Below, piece after piece: positions 1-5,818 of a DNA stretch of 5,818 bases. Where the stretch lies: positions 1-5,818 of the forward strand of contig WRGP01000112.1 in the NCBI GenBank assembly GCA_009787135.1. The letters run 5' to 3'. The stretch's first letter is position 1; each line of letters begins with the position of its first letter. Position numbers and translations under genes: made by a program. Source of the DNA: Bacillota bacterium (GTDB taxonomy: Bacteria > Bacillota > Clostridia > Christensenellales > Aristaeellaceae). The notes beneath the pieces were generated by a model. It had not been told where the DNA came from and made no database searches. It saw only the letters and a list, made by a program, of their open reading frames with translations.

Positions 1-88
1 CCCGCCGTTCTATGAGGCGCAAAACGGCGGCCGTCGCCGGCGGGACGGCGGCGGCGCCAAGGGGCGCGTATATGCTTTTGCCGCGCAT
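1..88 (-). CDS. Divergent gene, 5' end only, unknown product
   Basis: On the minus strand an ATG at 88-86 is preceded by AAAGGAGG (103-96) with a 7-nt spacer, an almost ideal ribosome binding site. The frame then stays open for 29 codons to the left edge. The N-terminus reads MRGKSIYAPLGAAAVPPATA and continues through a hydrophobic/basic stretch ending LRLIERR. It is rich in alanine and proline, with no motif that I recognise. A gene divergent from a transporter operon is often its regulator, but nothing visible here is a helix-turn-helix, so no function is assigned. The main support is the ribosome binding site; the open frame is too short to be convincing in such GC-rich DNA. Confidence 0.5.
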   Translation of the reverse strand, partial: MRGKSIYAPLGAAAVPPATAAVLRLIERR

Positions 89-113
89 GCGTATGCCTCC
101 TTTGCTTCACGCG

Positions 114-148
114 TAAAACTGTTTTTACCAATGGCAATAACTGTTCAA
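114..148 (+). repeat. Two AACTGTT-type boxes, candidate operator
   Basis: Box 1 is TAAAACTGTTTTT (114-126) and box 2 is AATAACTGTTCAA (136-148). They share AACTGTT in the same orientation, 22 bp apart, close to two helical turns, so both would lie on the same face of the DNA. The reverse complement of a third box at 240-252 (AATAACTGTTTTT) matches the last ten bases of box 1 and the first ten of box 2 exactly. This is direct from the sequence; that a regulator binds here is inference. AT-rich bias near promoters is the alternative explanation. Confidence 0.4.
122..148 (-). promoter_or_regulatory. Weak candidate promoter for the divergent gene
   Basis: Read on the minus strand, TTGAAC (148-143) lies 15 bp ahead of TAAAAA (127-122). 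Each hexamer matches the sigma-A consensus at four of six positions, and the spacer is shorter than the usual 17 bp, so this is a weak call. Its position, about 35 to 60 nt ahead of the start at 88, is sensible. Two AACTGTT-type boxes (114-126 and 136-148) cover its -10 and -35 elements. Confidence 0.25.
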
Positions 149-225
149 CGCGGCCATCGCGGTTCCTGCTTTGCTATGAAATTGCATGATTCGATAGGGC
201 CGCTTGCAAACTTTCTCCCGCTGTA

Positions 226-254
226 TTGACATCAGATACAAAAACAGTTATTAT
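226..254 (+). promoter_or_regulatory. Near-consensus sigma-A promoter of the transporter operon
   Basis: The -35 box TTGACA (226-231) is perfect. The spacer is 17 bp, and the -10 box TATTAT (249-254) matches TATAAT at five of six positions. Transcription should begin near 261, giving a leader of about 25 nt before the ATG at 286. That is too short for a riboswitch or T-box, so any control is probably exerted on the promoter itself. An AACTGTT-type box (240-252) overlaps the -10 element, and a TGTAT/ATACA dyad (222-240) overlaps the -35 element. No other promoter of this strength was noticed in the window. Confidence 0.85.
240..252 (-). promoter_or_regulatory. Third AACTGTT-type box, overlapping the -10 element
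   Basis: AAAAACAGTTATT is the inverted form of the boxes at 114-126 and 136-148. It occupies the promoter spacer and the first four bases of the -10 box, where a bound protein would block RNA polymerase. With two upstream copies about 110 bp away, a looping repressor is conceivable. This is inferred only from repeat placement. Confidence 0.35.
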
Positions 255-270
255 AAAAATACAATTTACG

Positions 271-277
271 AAGGGGG
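271..277 (+). promoter_or_regulatory. Ribosome binding site fixing the binding-protein start
   Basis: AAGGGGG lies 8 nt before the ATG at 286. It selects that codon over the in-frame TTG at 226, which is the -35 hexamer and lies upstream of the expected transcript start. Confidence 0.85.
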
Positions 278-285
278 ACGTTTAC

Positions 286-1836
286 ATGAAACGGTTATAT
301 GCCCTGCTGCTGGCGGCAATGCTGCTCGCCTTGACAGCCACCGCCGCCCTGGCCGAGCCCAAAGACGCGCCTGACGCCTTTGTGCTTGGCGCGGAGGACA
401 ACTTGGACGCCGATATCGTCGTCGTGCAGGCGCTGGACATGGTGTCGTGGGATCCCACCAACACATCCGACCTATCCAACGGCTACGTCATCAACAACGT
501 ATACGGCAAGCTGTTCACCTTTGACGCGGACCTCAACGGCATCCCGGAGATGTGCGAGAGCTACAACAGGGTGAGCGATACCGAATGGCACTTCAAAATC
601 TATGAGGGCATCAAGTGCCACGACGGAAGCATCCTGACAGCGGACGACGTGGTGCATTCGCTCAACCGCACCAAGAACGGCACGGCCATTGGCGCGCTGT
701 TCGGCCCGGTCAATGAAATTACCAAGATCGACGATCTGACCATCAGCATCACCACCAACGGGCCATATCCCGCGCTGCCCACGGCGCTGACCCATCAGGC
801 CTGCTGCATCGTGCCCCAGGCGTACGCCGAGGCGGCCGGAGCGTCGGACGACTGGTCGCACCCCATCGGCAGCGGCCGTTACACCTTTAACAGCCGTCTC
901 ATCGGCGACAGCATCAAGCTGGACCGCTTTGACGACTACTTCAACCAGGACGATAAGGCGCTCAACAAGTCGCTGACCTTCAAGGTCATTCCCGAGGGTT
1001 CAAGCCGCACCATTGCCATCGAAACGGGCACGGCTGACTTTAACGTGGATTTTAACACCGTCGACTATAACCGCGTCGTCAATGACAGCAACGTCGCGCT
1101 GTGGCGGCACTATTCGCAGACGGTATGGCACCTGGGCATGGACAACACCAACGAATGGTTCAGCAACCCGCTGGTACGCCAGGCGGTCAACTTCGCCGTT
1201 GACCGGGCCGGATGCCTTGAGGTGGGCCACAATGGCCAGGGTACCGTGATGTACAACTGCGCCACCTTTGCCCCAACCTGCCTCGGCGCCATCGATAACC
1301 CGCTGGGCATGTACGAGTACAACCCCGAGCGCGCCAAGGAACTCATGGCGGAGGCGGGCTGCCCGGGCTTTGACACCGAGATCATTGTCTTCCGCGACGA
1401 GGCCGAGCGTATCGCTCAGGTGGTCCAGGCGGATTTGGCGGAAATTGGCATCAATGCCCAGATTAAGCGCATTGAGAACGCCGTGTTTGCCTCCACCATC
1501 GCCGAGCACGGAGCGCCCATGTTCGTCACCAGCTGGGGCGCGTACTGGGATCCCGACCTGTTCCTCGCGCGCCGTTTTGGCACAGCCGGCATCGGCGGCG
1601 TCAACCGCGTATGGTACCTGAATGAGGAACTGGACAAGCTGGTCGTGGAAGGCCGTTCCTCCTTCGATGACGCCGCGCGCGCCGAGACTTATAAGAAGGT
1701 GCAGGAGTTCTTGGCCGTGGAAGCGCCTGAGTGCGACCTGTATGTCAGCGTCATGTTCGCCTTGGCCAACAAGGACCTAAAGGGCGTGGAGATTAACGTG
1801 GAGAGGCCGTACAATTACTATAAGCTGCATTATTAA
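286..1836 (+). CDS. Family 5 extracellular solute-binding protein of a peptide-type ABC importer
   Basis: This 516-residue protein is the substrate receptor of the importer and acts outside the membrane. Residues 1-23 form a signal peptide: basic MKRLY, a leucine/alanine core, then ALA before E24, a signal peptidase I site. There is no lipobox cysteine, which is unusual for a Gram-positive binding protein, where a lipid anchor is expected. Family landmarks are LTADDVVHSLNR (117-128), GSGRYTF (195-201), NPLVRQAVNFAVDR (294-307), YNPERAKELMAEAG (345-358) and the SWGAYWDPDLFL segment (416-427). The length is normal for SBP_bac_5. The mature chain has nine cysteines (90, 111, 173, 174, 310, 325, 332, 359, 483), many for an exported protein and easier to reconcile with an anaerobe. 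The ligand cannot be read from sequence; peptides are the default, with nickel, glutathione or opines as alternatives. It is the first gene of the operon, directly behind the promoter. Confidence 0.93.
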   Translation: MKRLYALLLAAMLLALTATAALAEPKDAPDAFVLGAEDNLDADIVVVQALDMVSWDPTNTSDLSNGYVINNVYGKLFTFDADLNGIPEMCESYNRVSDTEWHFKIYEGIKCHDGSILTADDVVHSLNRTKNGTAIGALFGPVNEITKIDDLTISITTNGPYPALPTALTHQACCIVPQAYAEAAGASDDWSHPIGSGRYTFNSRLIGDSIKLDRFDDYFNQDDKALNKSLTFKVIPEGSSRTIAIETGTADFNVDFNTVDYNRVVNDSNVALWRHYSQTVWHLGMDNTNEWFSNPLVRQAVNFAVDRAGCLEVGHNGQGTVMYNCATFAPTCLGAIDNPLGMYEYNPERAKELMAEAGCPGFDTEIIVFRDEAERIAQVVQADLAEIGINAQIKRIENAVFASTIAEHGAPMFVTSWGAYWDPDLFLARRFGTAGIGGVNRVWYLNEELDKLVVEGRSSFDDAARAETYKKVQEFLAVEAPECDLYVSVMFALANKDLKGVEINVERPYNYYKLHY

Positions 1837-1852
1837 GGAAAGAGCGCATCGT

Positions 1853-1874
1853 GGGGGGATCGTCATATCCCCCC
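1853..1874 (+). promoter_or_regulatory. Stem-loop between the binding-protein gene and dppB
   Basis: GGGGGGAT (1853-1860) pairs perfectly with ATCCCCCC (1867-1874) across a 6-nt loop. The 8-bp stem begins 17 nt after the stop codon. The downstream bases (CTTCGCGCC) contain no U-run, so this is not a standard intrinsic terminator. In many binding-protein operons a hairpin at this place protects the 3' end of the receptor message or causes partial termination, so the receptor exceeds the permease. That role is inferred here from position. The rest of the 77-nt gap holds only the dppB ribosome binding site. Confidence 0.65.
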
Positions 1875-1897
1875 CTTCGCGCCATTTATAAGTCCAC

Positions 1898-1905
1898 AGA
1901 AAGGG
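1898..1905 (+). promoter_or_regulatory. Ribosome binding site fixing the dppB start
   Basis: AGAAAGGG lies 8 nt before the ATG at 1914. It favours that start over the in-frame GTG at 1851. The upstream option would add 21 residues encoded by the stem-loop, which do not resemble a permease N-terminus. Confidence 0.8.
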
Positions 1906-1913
1906 TTGACGGC

Positions 1914-2858
1914 ATGTATAAATACATTTTGGGCCGTCTTATCGTGTTGGTTCCGGTCATTCTGGCGCTGACCTTCGTGGTGTTTACCATCATGTACTTT
2001 ACGCCGGGCGATCCGACGGCCGTCATCCTGGGGAACGAGTATTCAGAGGAGGCCAGCAGCCATCTCAAGGCCCAATTGGGGTTGGACAAGCCGTTTTTCG
2101 TCCAGTATGTGAACTATGTGGCCGGCCTGTGCCAGGGCAATTTCGGCATGTCGTATATCACGCGCGCCCCTGTCGGCCAGCAGCTTAGCGCCAGGTTTCC
2201 CAATACTTTCAAGATTGTCATAGCGGCCATGGTATTCACCGTGGTGCTGGGCATTCCCATTGGCGTATATTCGGCCACCAAGCCCAATTCGGTGTTCTCC
2301 AACATCACCATGGTGGTCGGGCTTCTTGGGGTGTCGCTGCCCATCTTTTGGCTGGGGCTGATGCTCATCCTGTTGTTTTCCGTTAACCTGGGCTGGCTGC
2401 CCTCCAGCGGCATGGACCATGGGTTCAAAAGCATCATCATGCCCGCCGTAGCCGTGGGGGCCAACTACATGGCCAACGTCATGCGCACCACGCGCTCTTC
2501 TATGCTCGAGGCGGTGCAGCAGGACTACATTCGCACGGCGCGCGCCAAGGGCGTCAGCCGCGGCGCGGTCATCCGCCGCCATGCGCTTCCCAACGCGCTC
2601 ATGCCCACCATCACGGTGGTAGGCATGAACATGGGCGCGCTGCTGGGCGGCGTGGTGCTGACGGAAACGGTGTTTTCCATCCCCGGCACGGGCCGCATGC
2701 TGGTGGAAACGATCAAATCAAGGGACACGCCGTCCGTCCTGGGCTGTCTTGTGATTATGGCGCTATGCGTGGCCATTTCCAACCTGATCGTGGATTTGAT
2801 TTACGCGTATATTGATCCGAGAATCAAGGCGCAGTACAAAAAGGAAGTGGCGCAATGA
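1914..2858 (+). CDS. dppB: DppB-type permease subunit of the ABC importer
   Basis: This 314-residue inner-membrane protein forms half of the translocation channel. It opens with MYKYILGRLIVLVPV, the usual start of DppB/GsiC-like permeases. The first membrane helix spans about 9-29 and is followed by the family motif FTPGDP (29-34). An external region with LGLDKPFFVQY (55-65) and GNFGMSY (75-81) comes next. Further hydrophobic segments lie near 99-120, 131-158, 174-190, 232-253 and 275-299. The EAA loop that docks on an ATPase is DYIRTARAKGVSRGAVIRRH (204-223), followed by ALPNALMP. ETVFSIPGTGRML (251-263) is another family hallmark, and the chain ends with a basic YIDPRIKAQYKK tail. The length is typical. 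The stop overlaps the dppC start as ATGA, implying coupled translation. The symbol marks the family; peptide specificity is not proven. Confidence 0.93.
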   Translation: MYKYILGRLIVLVPVILALTFVVFTIMYFTPGDPTAVILGNEYSEEASSHLKAQLGLDKPFFVQYVNYVAGLCQGNFGMSYITRAPVGQQLSARFPNTFKIVIAAMVFTVVLGIPIGVYSATKPNSVFSNITMVVGLLGVSLPIFWLGLMLILLFSVNLGWLPSSGMDHGFKSIIMPAVAVGANYMANVMRTTRSSMLEAVQQDYIRTARAKGVSRGAVIRRHALPNALMPTITVVGMNMGALLGGVVLTETVFSIPGTGRMLVETIKSRDTPSVLGCLVIMALCVAISNLIVDLIYAYIDPRIKAQYKKEVAQ

Positions 2859-3763
2859 TAGAACAGACGGCAAAAGCCTATGCCACCCGAAAGGAATTTT
2901 ACCGCCAGTTCGGCCGCAAGAGCCGGGGCGCGCAGATGCGCAGGCGGTTTCTAAAGAATAAGACGGCCGTGATTGGCATGATACTGTTTTTGCTGATCGT
3001 GATCACGGCGATCTGCGCGCCGCTGATCGCCGATTATAAGGGTGTGGCCATTAAGCAAATCAGATCGGAACGCTTGCAGCCCCCCAGCGCCAGGCACTGG
3101 CTGGGCGTTGACGAGATGGGGCGCGATGTGCTGGCGCGCATCGTGCACGGCGCGCGCATATCGTTGGTGGTTGGCATTTTAGCCATTGGCGTATCGCTTC
3201 TCATAGGCGGAACCTTGGGCGCGCTGGCCGGGTTTTACAGCGGCTGGGTGGACAACGTCATCATGCGCGCCATGGACGTGTTCCTCTGCCTGCCGGACGT
3301 CCTGCTGGCCCTGGCCATTGTAGCCTCCTTCGGCACCAGCCAGGTCAATTTGATCATCTCCATCGGGCTGGCGTTCACCCCGAAGATGTCGCGGGTGGTG
3401 CGCGCGGCGGTGATGAGCGTGCGCAGCAACGAGTACGTGGAAGCCGCGCGGTCCATCGGCGCGCGCAATGGGCGCATCATCCTCAGGCACGTGCTGATCA
3501 ACTGCATAGGCCCCATCATCGTGCAGGTGACGCTGTATGTGGCCAACGCCATCCTGACCGTGTCGGCGCTGAGCTTCATCGGGCTGGGCATCCAGGCCCC
3601 CACGCCCGAATGGGGCAACATGCTCGCCTCAGGCCGCGACTACGCGCGAGACGCGGTGCACATCGTCATGGCGCCCGGGCTTGCCATCTTCTTCACGATA
3701 TTGTCGCTGAACCTGCTGGGAGACGGGCTGCGGGATACGCTGGATCCGAGGCTGAAGCAGTGA
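2855..3763 (+). CDS. dppC: DppC-type permease subunit of the ABC importer
   Basis: This 302-residue protein is the second channel subunit and partner of DppB. A basic cytoplasmic N-terminus (RKSRGAQMRRRFLKNK, 21-36) leads into the first helix (about 37-58), the OppC_N pattern. The extracellular motif LGVDEMGRDVLARIVHGAR (83-101) is strongly conserved in the family. Further helices lie near 102-126, 142-159, 163-175, 218-243 and 268-287. The EAA loop is EYVEAARSIGARNGRIILRH (193-212). SFIGLGIQAPTPEWG (240-254) and LGDGLRDTLDPR (288-299) complete the C-terminal signature. A ribosome binding site, AAGGAAG (2841-2847), sits inside the end of dppB, and the genes overlap by 4 nt. The TGA stop lies in the first copy of a 17-bp tandem repeat, after which the usual tight spacing to dppD is lost. 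Confidence 0.94.
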   Translation: MIEQTAKAYATRKEFYRQFGRKSRGAQMRRRFLKNKTAVIGMILFLLIVITAICAPLIADYKGVAIKQIRSERLQPPSARHWLGVDEMGRDVLARIVHGARISLVVGILAIGVSLLIGGTLGALAGFYSGWVDNVIMRAMDVFLCLPDVLLALAIVASFGTSQVNLIISIGLAFTPKMSRVVRAAVMSVRSNEYVEAARSIGARNGRIILRHVLINCIGPIIVQVTLYVANAILTVSALSFIGLGIQAPTPEWGNMLASGRDYARDAVHIVMAPGLAIFFTILSLNLLGDGLRDTLDPRLKQ

Positions 3764-3792
3764 ACAATCTATAAAAGTGAACAATCTATAAA
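3759..3792 (+). repeat. Perfect 17-bp tandem direct repeat over the dppC stop
   Basis: AGTGAACAATCTATAAA occurs twice back to back (3759-3775 and 3776-3792) with no mismatch. The first copy supplies the last bases of the final dppC codon and its TGA stop. The two identical copies indicate a recent duplication, or a slippage or repair event. The unit contains TATAAA, so duplication adds -10-like sequence, but no good -35 box stands at the right distance. Confidence 0.9.
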
Positions 3793-3989
3793 TAAGAATA
3801 TAGAAAACGAGAGAAGAGAAATTATGAGTATTCTTGCTTATAACCCAGGGGGATACGGAGAGAAACGTTGATATCACCGGGGAATTTAACGAAACGATAG
3901 ATATGGGCGGTTTTGAGCCTGGGAGCATACGTTTACGCCTGAATTTCGAGAAGGCCGAAAGCGTAAATGTGGTTATAAATTGGTAATAA
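3764..3989. other. AT-rich gap interrupting the operon between dppC and dppD
   Basis: These 226 bases separate genes that normally abut or overlap. The stretch is visibly AT-richer than the flanking genes, and the bias continues into the first 20 or so codons of dppD, to about 4060. It contains the second part of the tandem repeat, a purine-rich tract (3803-3820) and a broken small reading frame. There is no GC-rich hairpin with a U-run, so there is no sign of a terminator, and transcription probably reads through. A partial promoter (GTGAAC 3777-3782, 16 bp, TATAGA 3799-3804) is too weak to call. Confidence 0.6.
3824..3986 (+). pseudogene. Broken or frameshifted small gene, unknown product
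   Basis: An ATG at 3824 behind purine-rich GAGAAGAGAA opens MSILAYNPGGYGEKR and stops at 3871. From GAT at 3852 the +1 frame reads like real protein: DTERNVDITGEFNETIDMGG, then FEPGSIRLRLNFEKAESVNV, then VINW and two stops (TAA TAA, 3984-3989). Removing one base from the GGGGG run at 3848-3852 would join the two parts into about 53 residues. The alternating polar/hydrophobic pattern suggests a beta-rich small protein or the tail of a larger beta-sandwich domain; I do not recognise the family. It could be a remnant of a lost or inserted gene, a sequencing error in a genuine small gene, or a chance frame. The second half shares the dppD frame, cut off from it by the two stops. Confidence 0.4.
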
Positions 3990-4016
3990 ATGCCGAAGGC
4001 AGAATGGAACAACCAA

Positions 4017-5004
<988 letters not shown>

Positions 5005-5012
<8 letters not shown>

Positions 5013-5818
5013 GCCGCTTTTGACGGTCAAAAACCTGACCAAATACTTCCATGTCTCCAAGGGCGTGCTGCACGCGGTGGACGATGTCAGCTTTACCATT
5101 GAGGAAGGCAAGACGCTTGGCATCGTGGGCGAGTCGGGCTGCGGCAAGACGACGACGGGCCGCGCCGTCCTGCGCCTCATTGAGCCGACCGGCGGACAGA
5201 TTCTCTTTGACGGCCAGGACGTGCTCAAGCTAAACAAAAAAGAAATGCGGGCCATGCGCCGCCATATGCAGCTGATATTTCAAGACCCCTTTTCCTCGCT
5301 CAACCCGCGCAAGACCATTGCCGAAACCATTGAGGAACCCATCATGCTGGCGGGGCTGATCCCAGACAGGGACAAGCGCTTTCTGCGCGTGCTGGAACTG
5401 ATGGAAACCGTCGGTCTGGCCGAGCGGCTGGTCAACACCTACCCGCATGAGCTGGACGGCGGGCGGCGGCAGCGCATCGGCGTCGCGCGCGCGCTGGCCA
5501 TGCACCCCAAGTTCATCGTGTGCGACGAGCCGGTGTCCGCGCTGGACGTATCCATTCAGGCGCAGATTCTCAACTTGCTCAAGAAAATTCAGCGCGACAC
5601 GGGCATCACGTATATCTTTATCACGCATGATTTGTCGGTGGTCAACCATTTTTCAGACGATATCATGGTCATGTACCTGGGGCGGATGATCGAGAAGGCG
5701 CCCTCTGAAAGTCTGTTTGAAAAGCCGCTGCACCCGTATACCCGCGCGTTGCTCTCCGCCATCCCGGTGCCGAGAATCCATAACCGGCCGGAGCGTATTT
5801 TGCTGCGCGGGGAGATTT
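5005..5818 (+). CDS. dppF: DppF-type ATP-binding subunit of the ABC importer, 3' end missing
   Basis: The first 271 residues are present; the family usually runs to about 320-330, so some 50-60 residues lie beyond the window. The ATG at 5005 follows GGGGGTG (4991-4997), and the reading opens MPEPLLTVKNLTKYFHV. Walker A is GESGCGKT (42-49), the Q-loop is FQDPFSSLNP (92-101, Q93), Walker B is FIVCDEP (170-176, E175), the D-loop is SALD (178-181) and the H-loop is H208. The signature is LDGGRRQR (150-157) where LSGGQRQR is expected: the serine that contacts ATP gamma-phosphate is aspartate, and the glutamine is arginine. The frame and all surrounding motifs are intact, so this looks like a real variant. 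The site formed by the DppD Walker A and this signature may be slow or inactive in hydrolysis. HPYTRALLSAIPVPR (243-257) starts the C-terminal transporter domain, cut before any cysteine cluster. Confidence 0.93.

Noticed and set aside
2..30. CCGCCGTT/AACGGCGG inverted repeat that could be a terminator
   Set aside because: The 13-nt loop, the absence of a U-run on either strand and its position inside the probable divergent gene make it more likely a by-product of GC-rich coding sequence.
3..116. + strand frame ending TAA at 114-116, possibly the tail of an upstream gene
   Set aside because: It is open only because of GC richness, its peptide is low complexity, and the strong minus-strand ribosome binding site at 96-103 argues for transcription the other way. 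It is not fully excluded.
204..209. TTGCAA palindrome upstream of the promoter, considered as a catabolite (cre-like) site
   Set aside because: Only six bases are symmetric, and the flanks do not match a cre site. A CodY-like site was also looked for and not found.
261..285. Riboswitch or T-box in the operon leader
   Set aside because: The predicted leader is about 25 nt, too short for any known class.
1000..1509. Long minus-strand frames inside the binding-protein and permease genes (also 472-861, 2043-2582, 3179-3490)
   Set aside because: High GC at third positions suppresses stops in antisense. They have no ribosome binding sites or family motifs and lie opposite genes with clear domain content.

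Overview
The window is a GC-rich bacterial segment carrying most of a five-gene ABC importer operon of the peptide/nickel/opine (Dpp/Opp) class, all on the + strand. In order it holds an exported family-5 solute-binding protein (286-1836), a DppB-type permease (1914-2858), a DppC-type permease (2855-3763), a DppD-type ATPase (4017-5012) and a DppF-type ATPase cut by the right edge (5005-5818). The strong AG-rich ribosome binding sites, a near-consensus sigma-A promoter, and the look of the ATPases (GETGAGKTTT in DppD, ELDGGRRQR in DppF) suggest a GC-rich Firmicute, probably an anaerobic Clostridia-type organism. That placement is inference from style, not from a marker gene.

Left edge, 1-285. 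A probable divergent gene starts at 88 on the minus strand, with a very good ribosome binding site, and runs off the window. The shared intergenic region holds the operon promoter (TTGACA, 17 bp, TATTAT) and three related AACTGTT-type boxes, one of which overlaps the operon -10 box. The boxes are a candidate operator. The first start codon of the open frame (226) is the -35 box itself, so the binding-protein gene starts at 286.

Core operon, 286-3763. The binding-protein gene is separated from dppB by 77 nt containing a strong G6AT/ATC6 stem-loop without a U-run. It probably lets the binding protein be made in excess of the membrane parts. dppB and dppC overlap by ATGA and are probably translationally coupled.

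Interruption, 3764 to about 4060. Between dppC and dppD, usually adjacent genes, lies an AT-rich stretch. It begins with a perfect 17-bp tandem repeat that carries the dppC stop codon. It then holds a short protein-like reading frame split by a +1 shift at a GGGGG run and ending TAA TAA just before dppD. This is the least explained part of the window.

ATPases, 4017-5818. dppD and dppF overlap by 8 nt. DppD looks fully competent. DppF keeps its Walker A, Walker B glutamate and H-loop, but its signature motif is LDGGR instead of LSGGQ. The predicted transporter therefore has one standard and one altered ATP site.

Together the five proteins form an importer: the binding protein captures a substrate (peptide or similar; identity not readable from sequence), DppBC form the channel and DppDF power it. 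I see no RNA gene, insertion sequence, CRISPR array or clearly new system. The points worth following are the altered DppF signature, the inserted segment, the promoter boxes and the absence of a lipobox on the binding protein.
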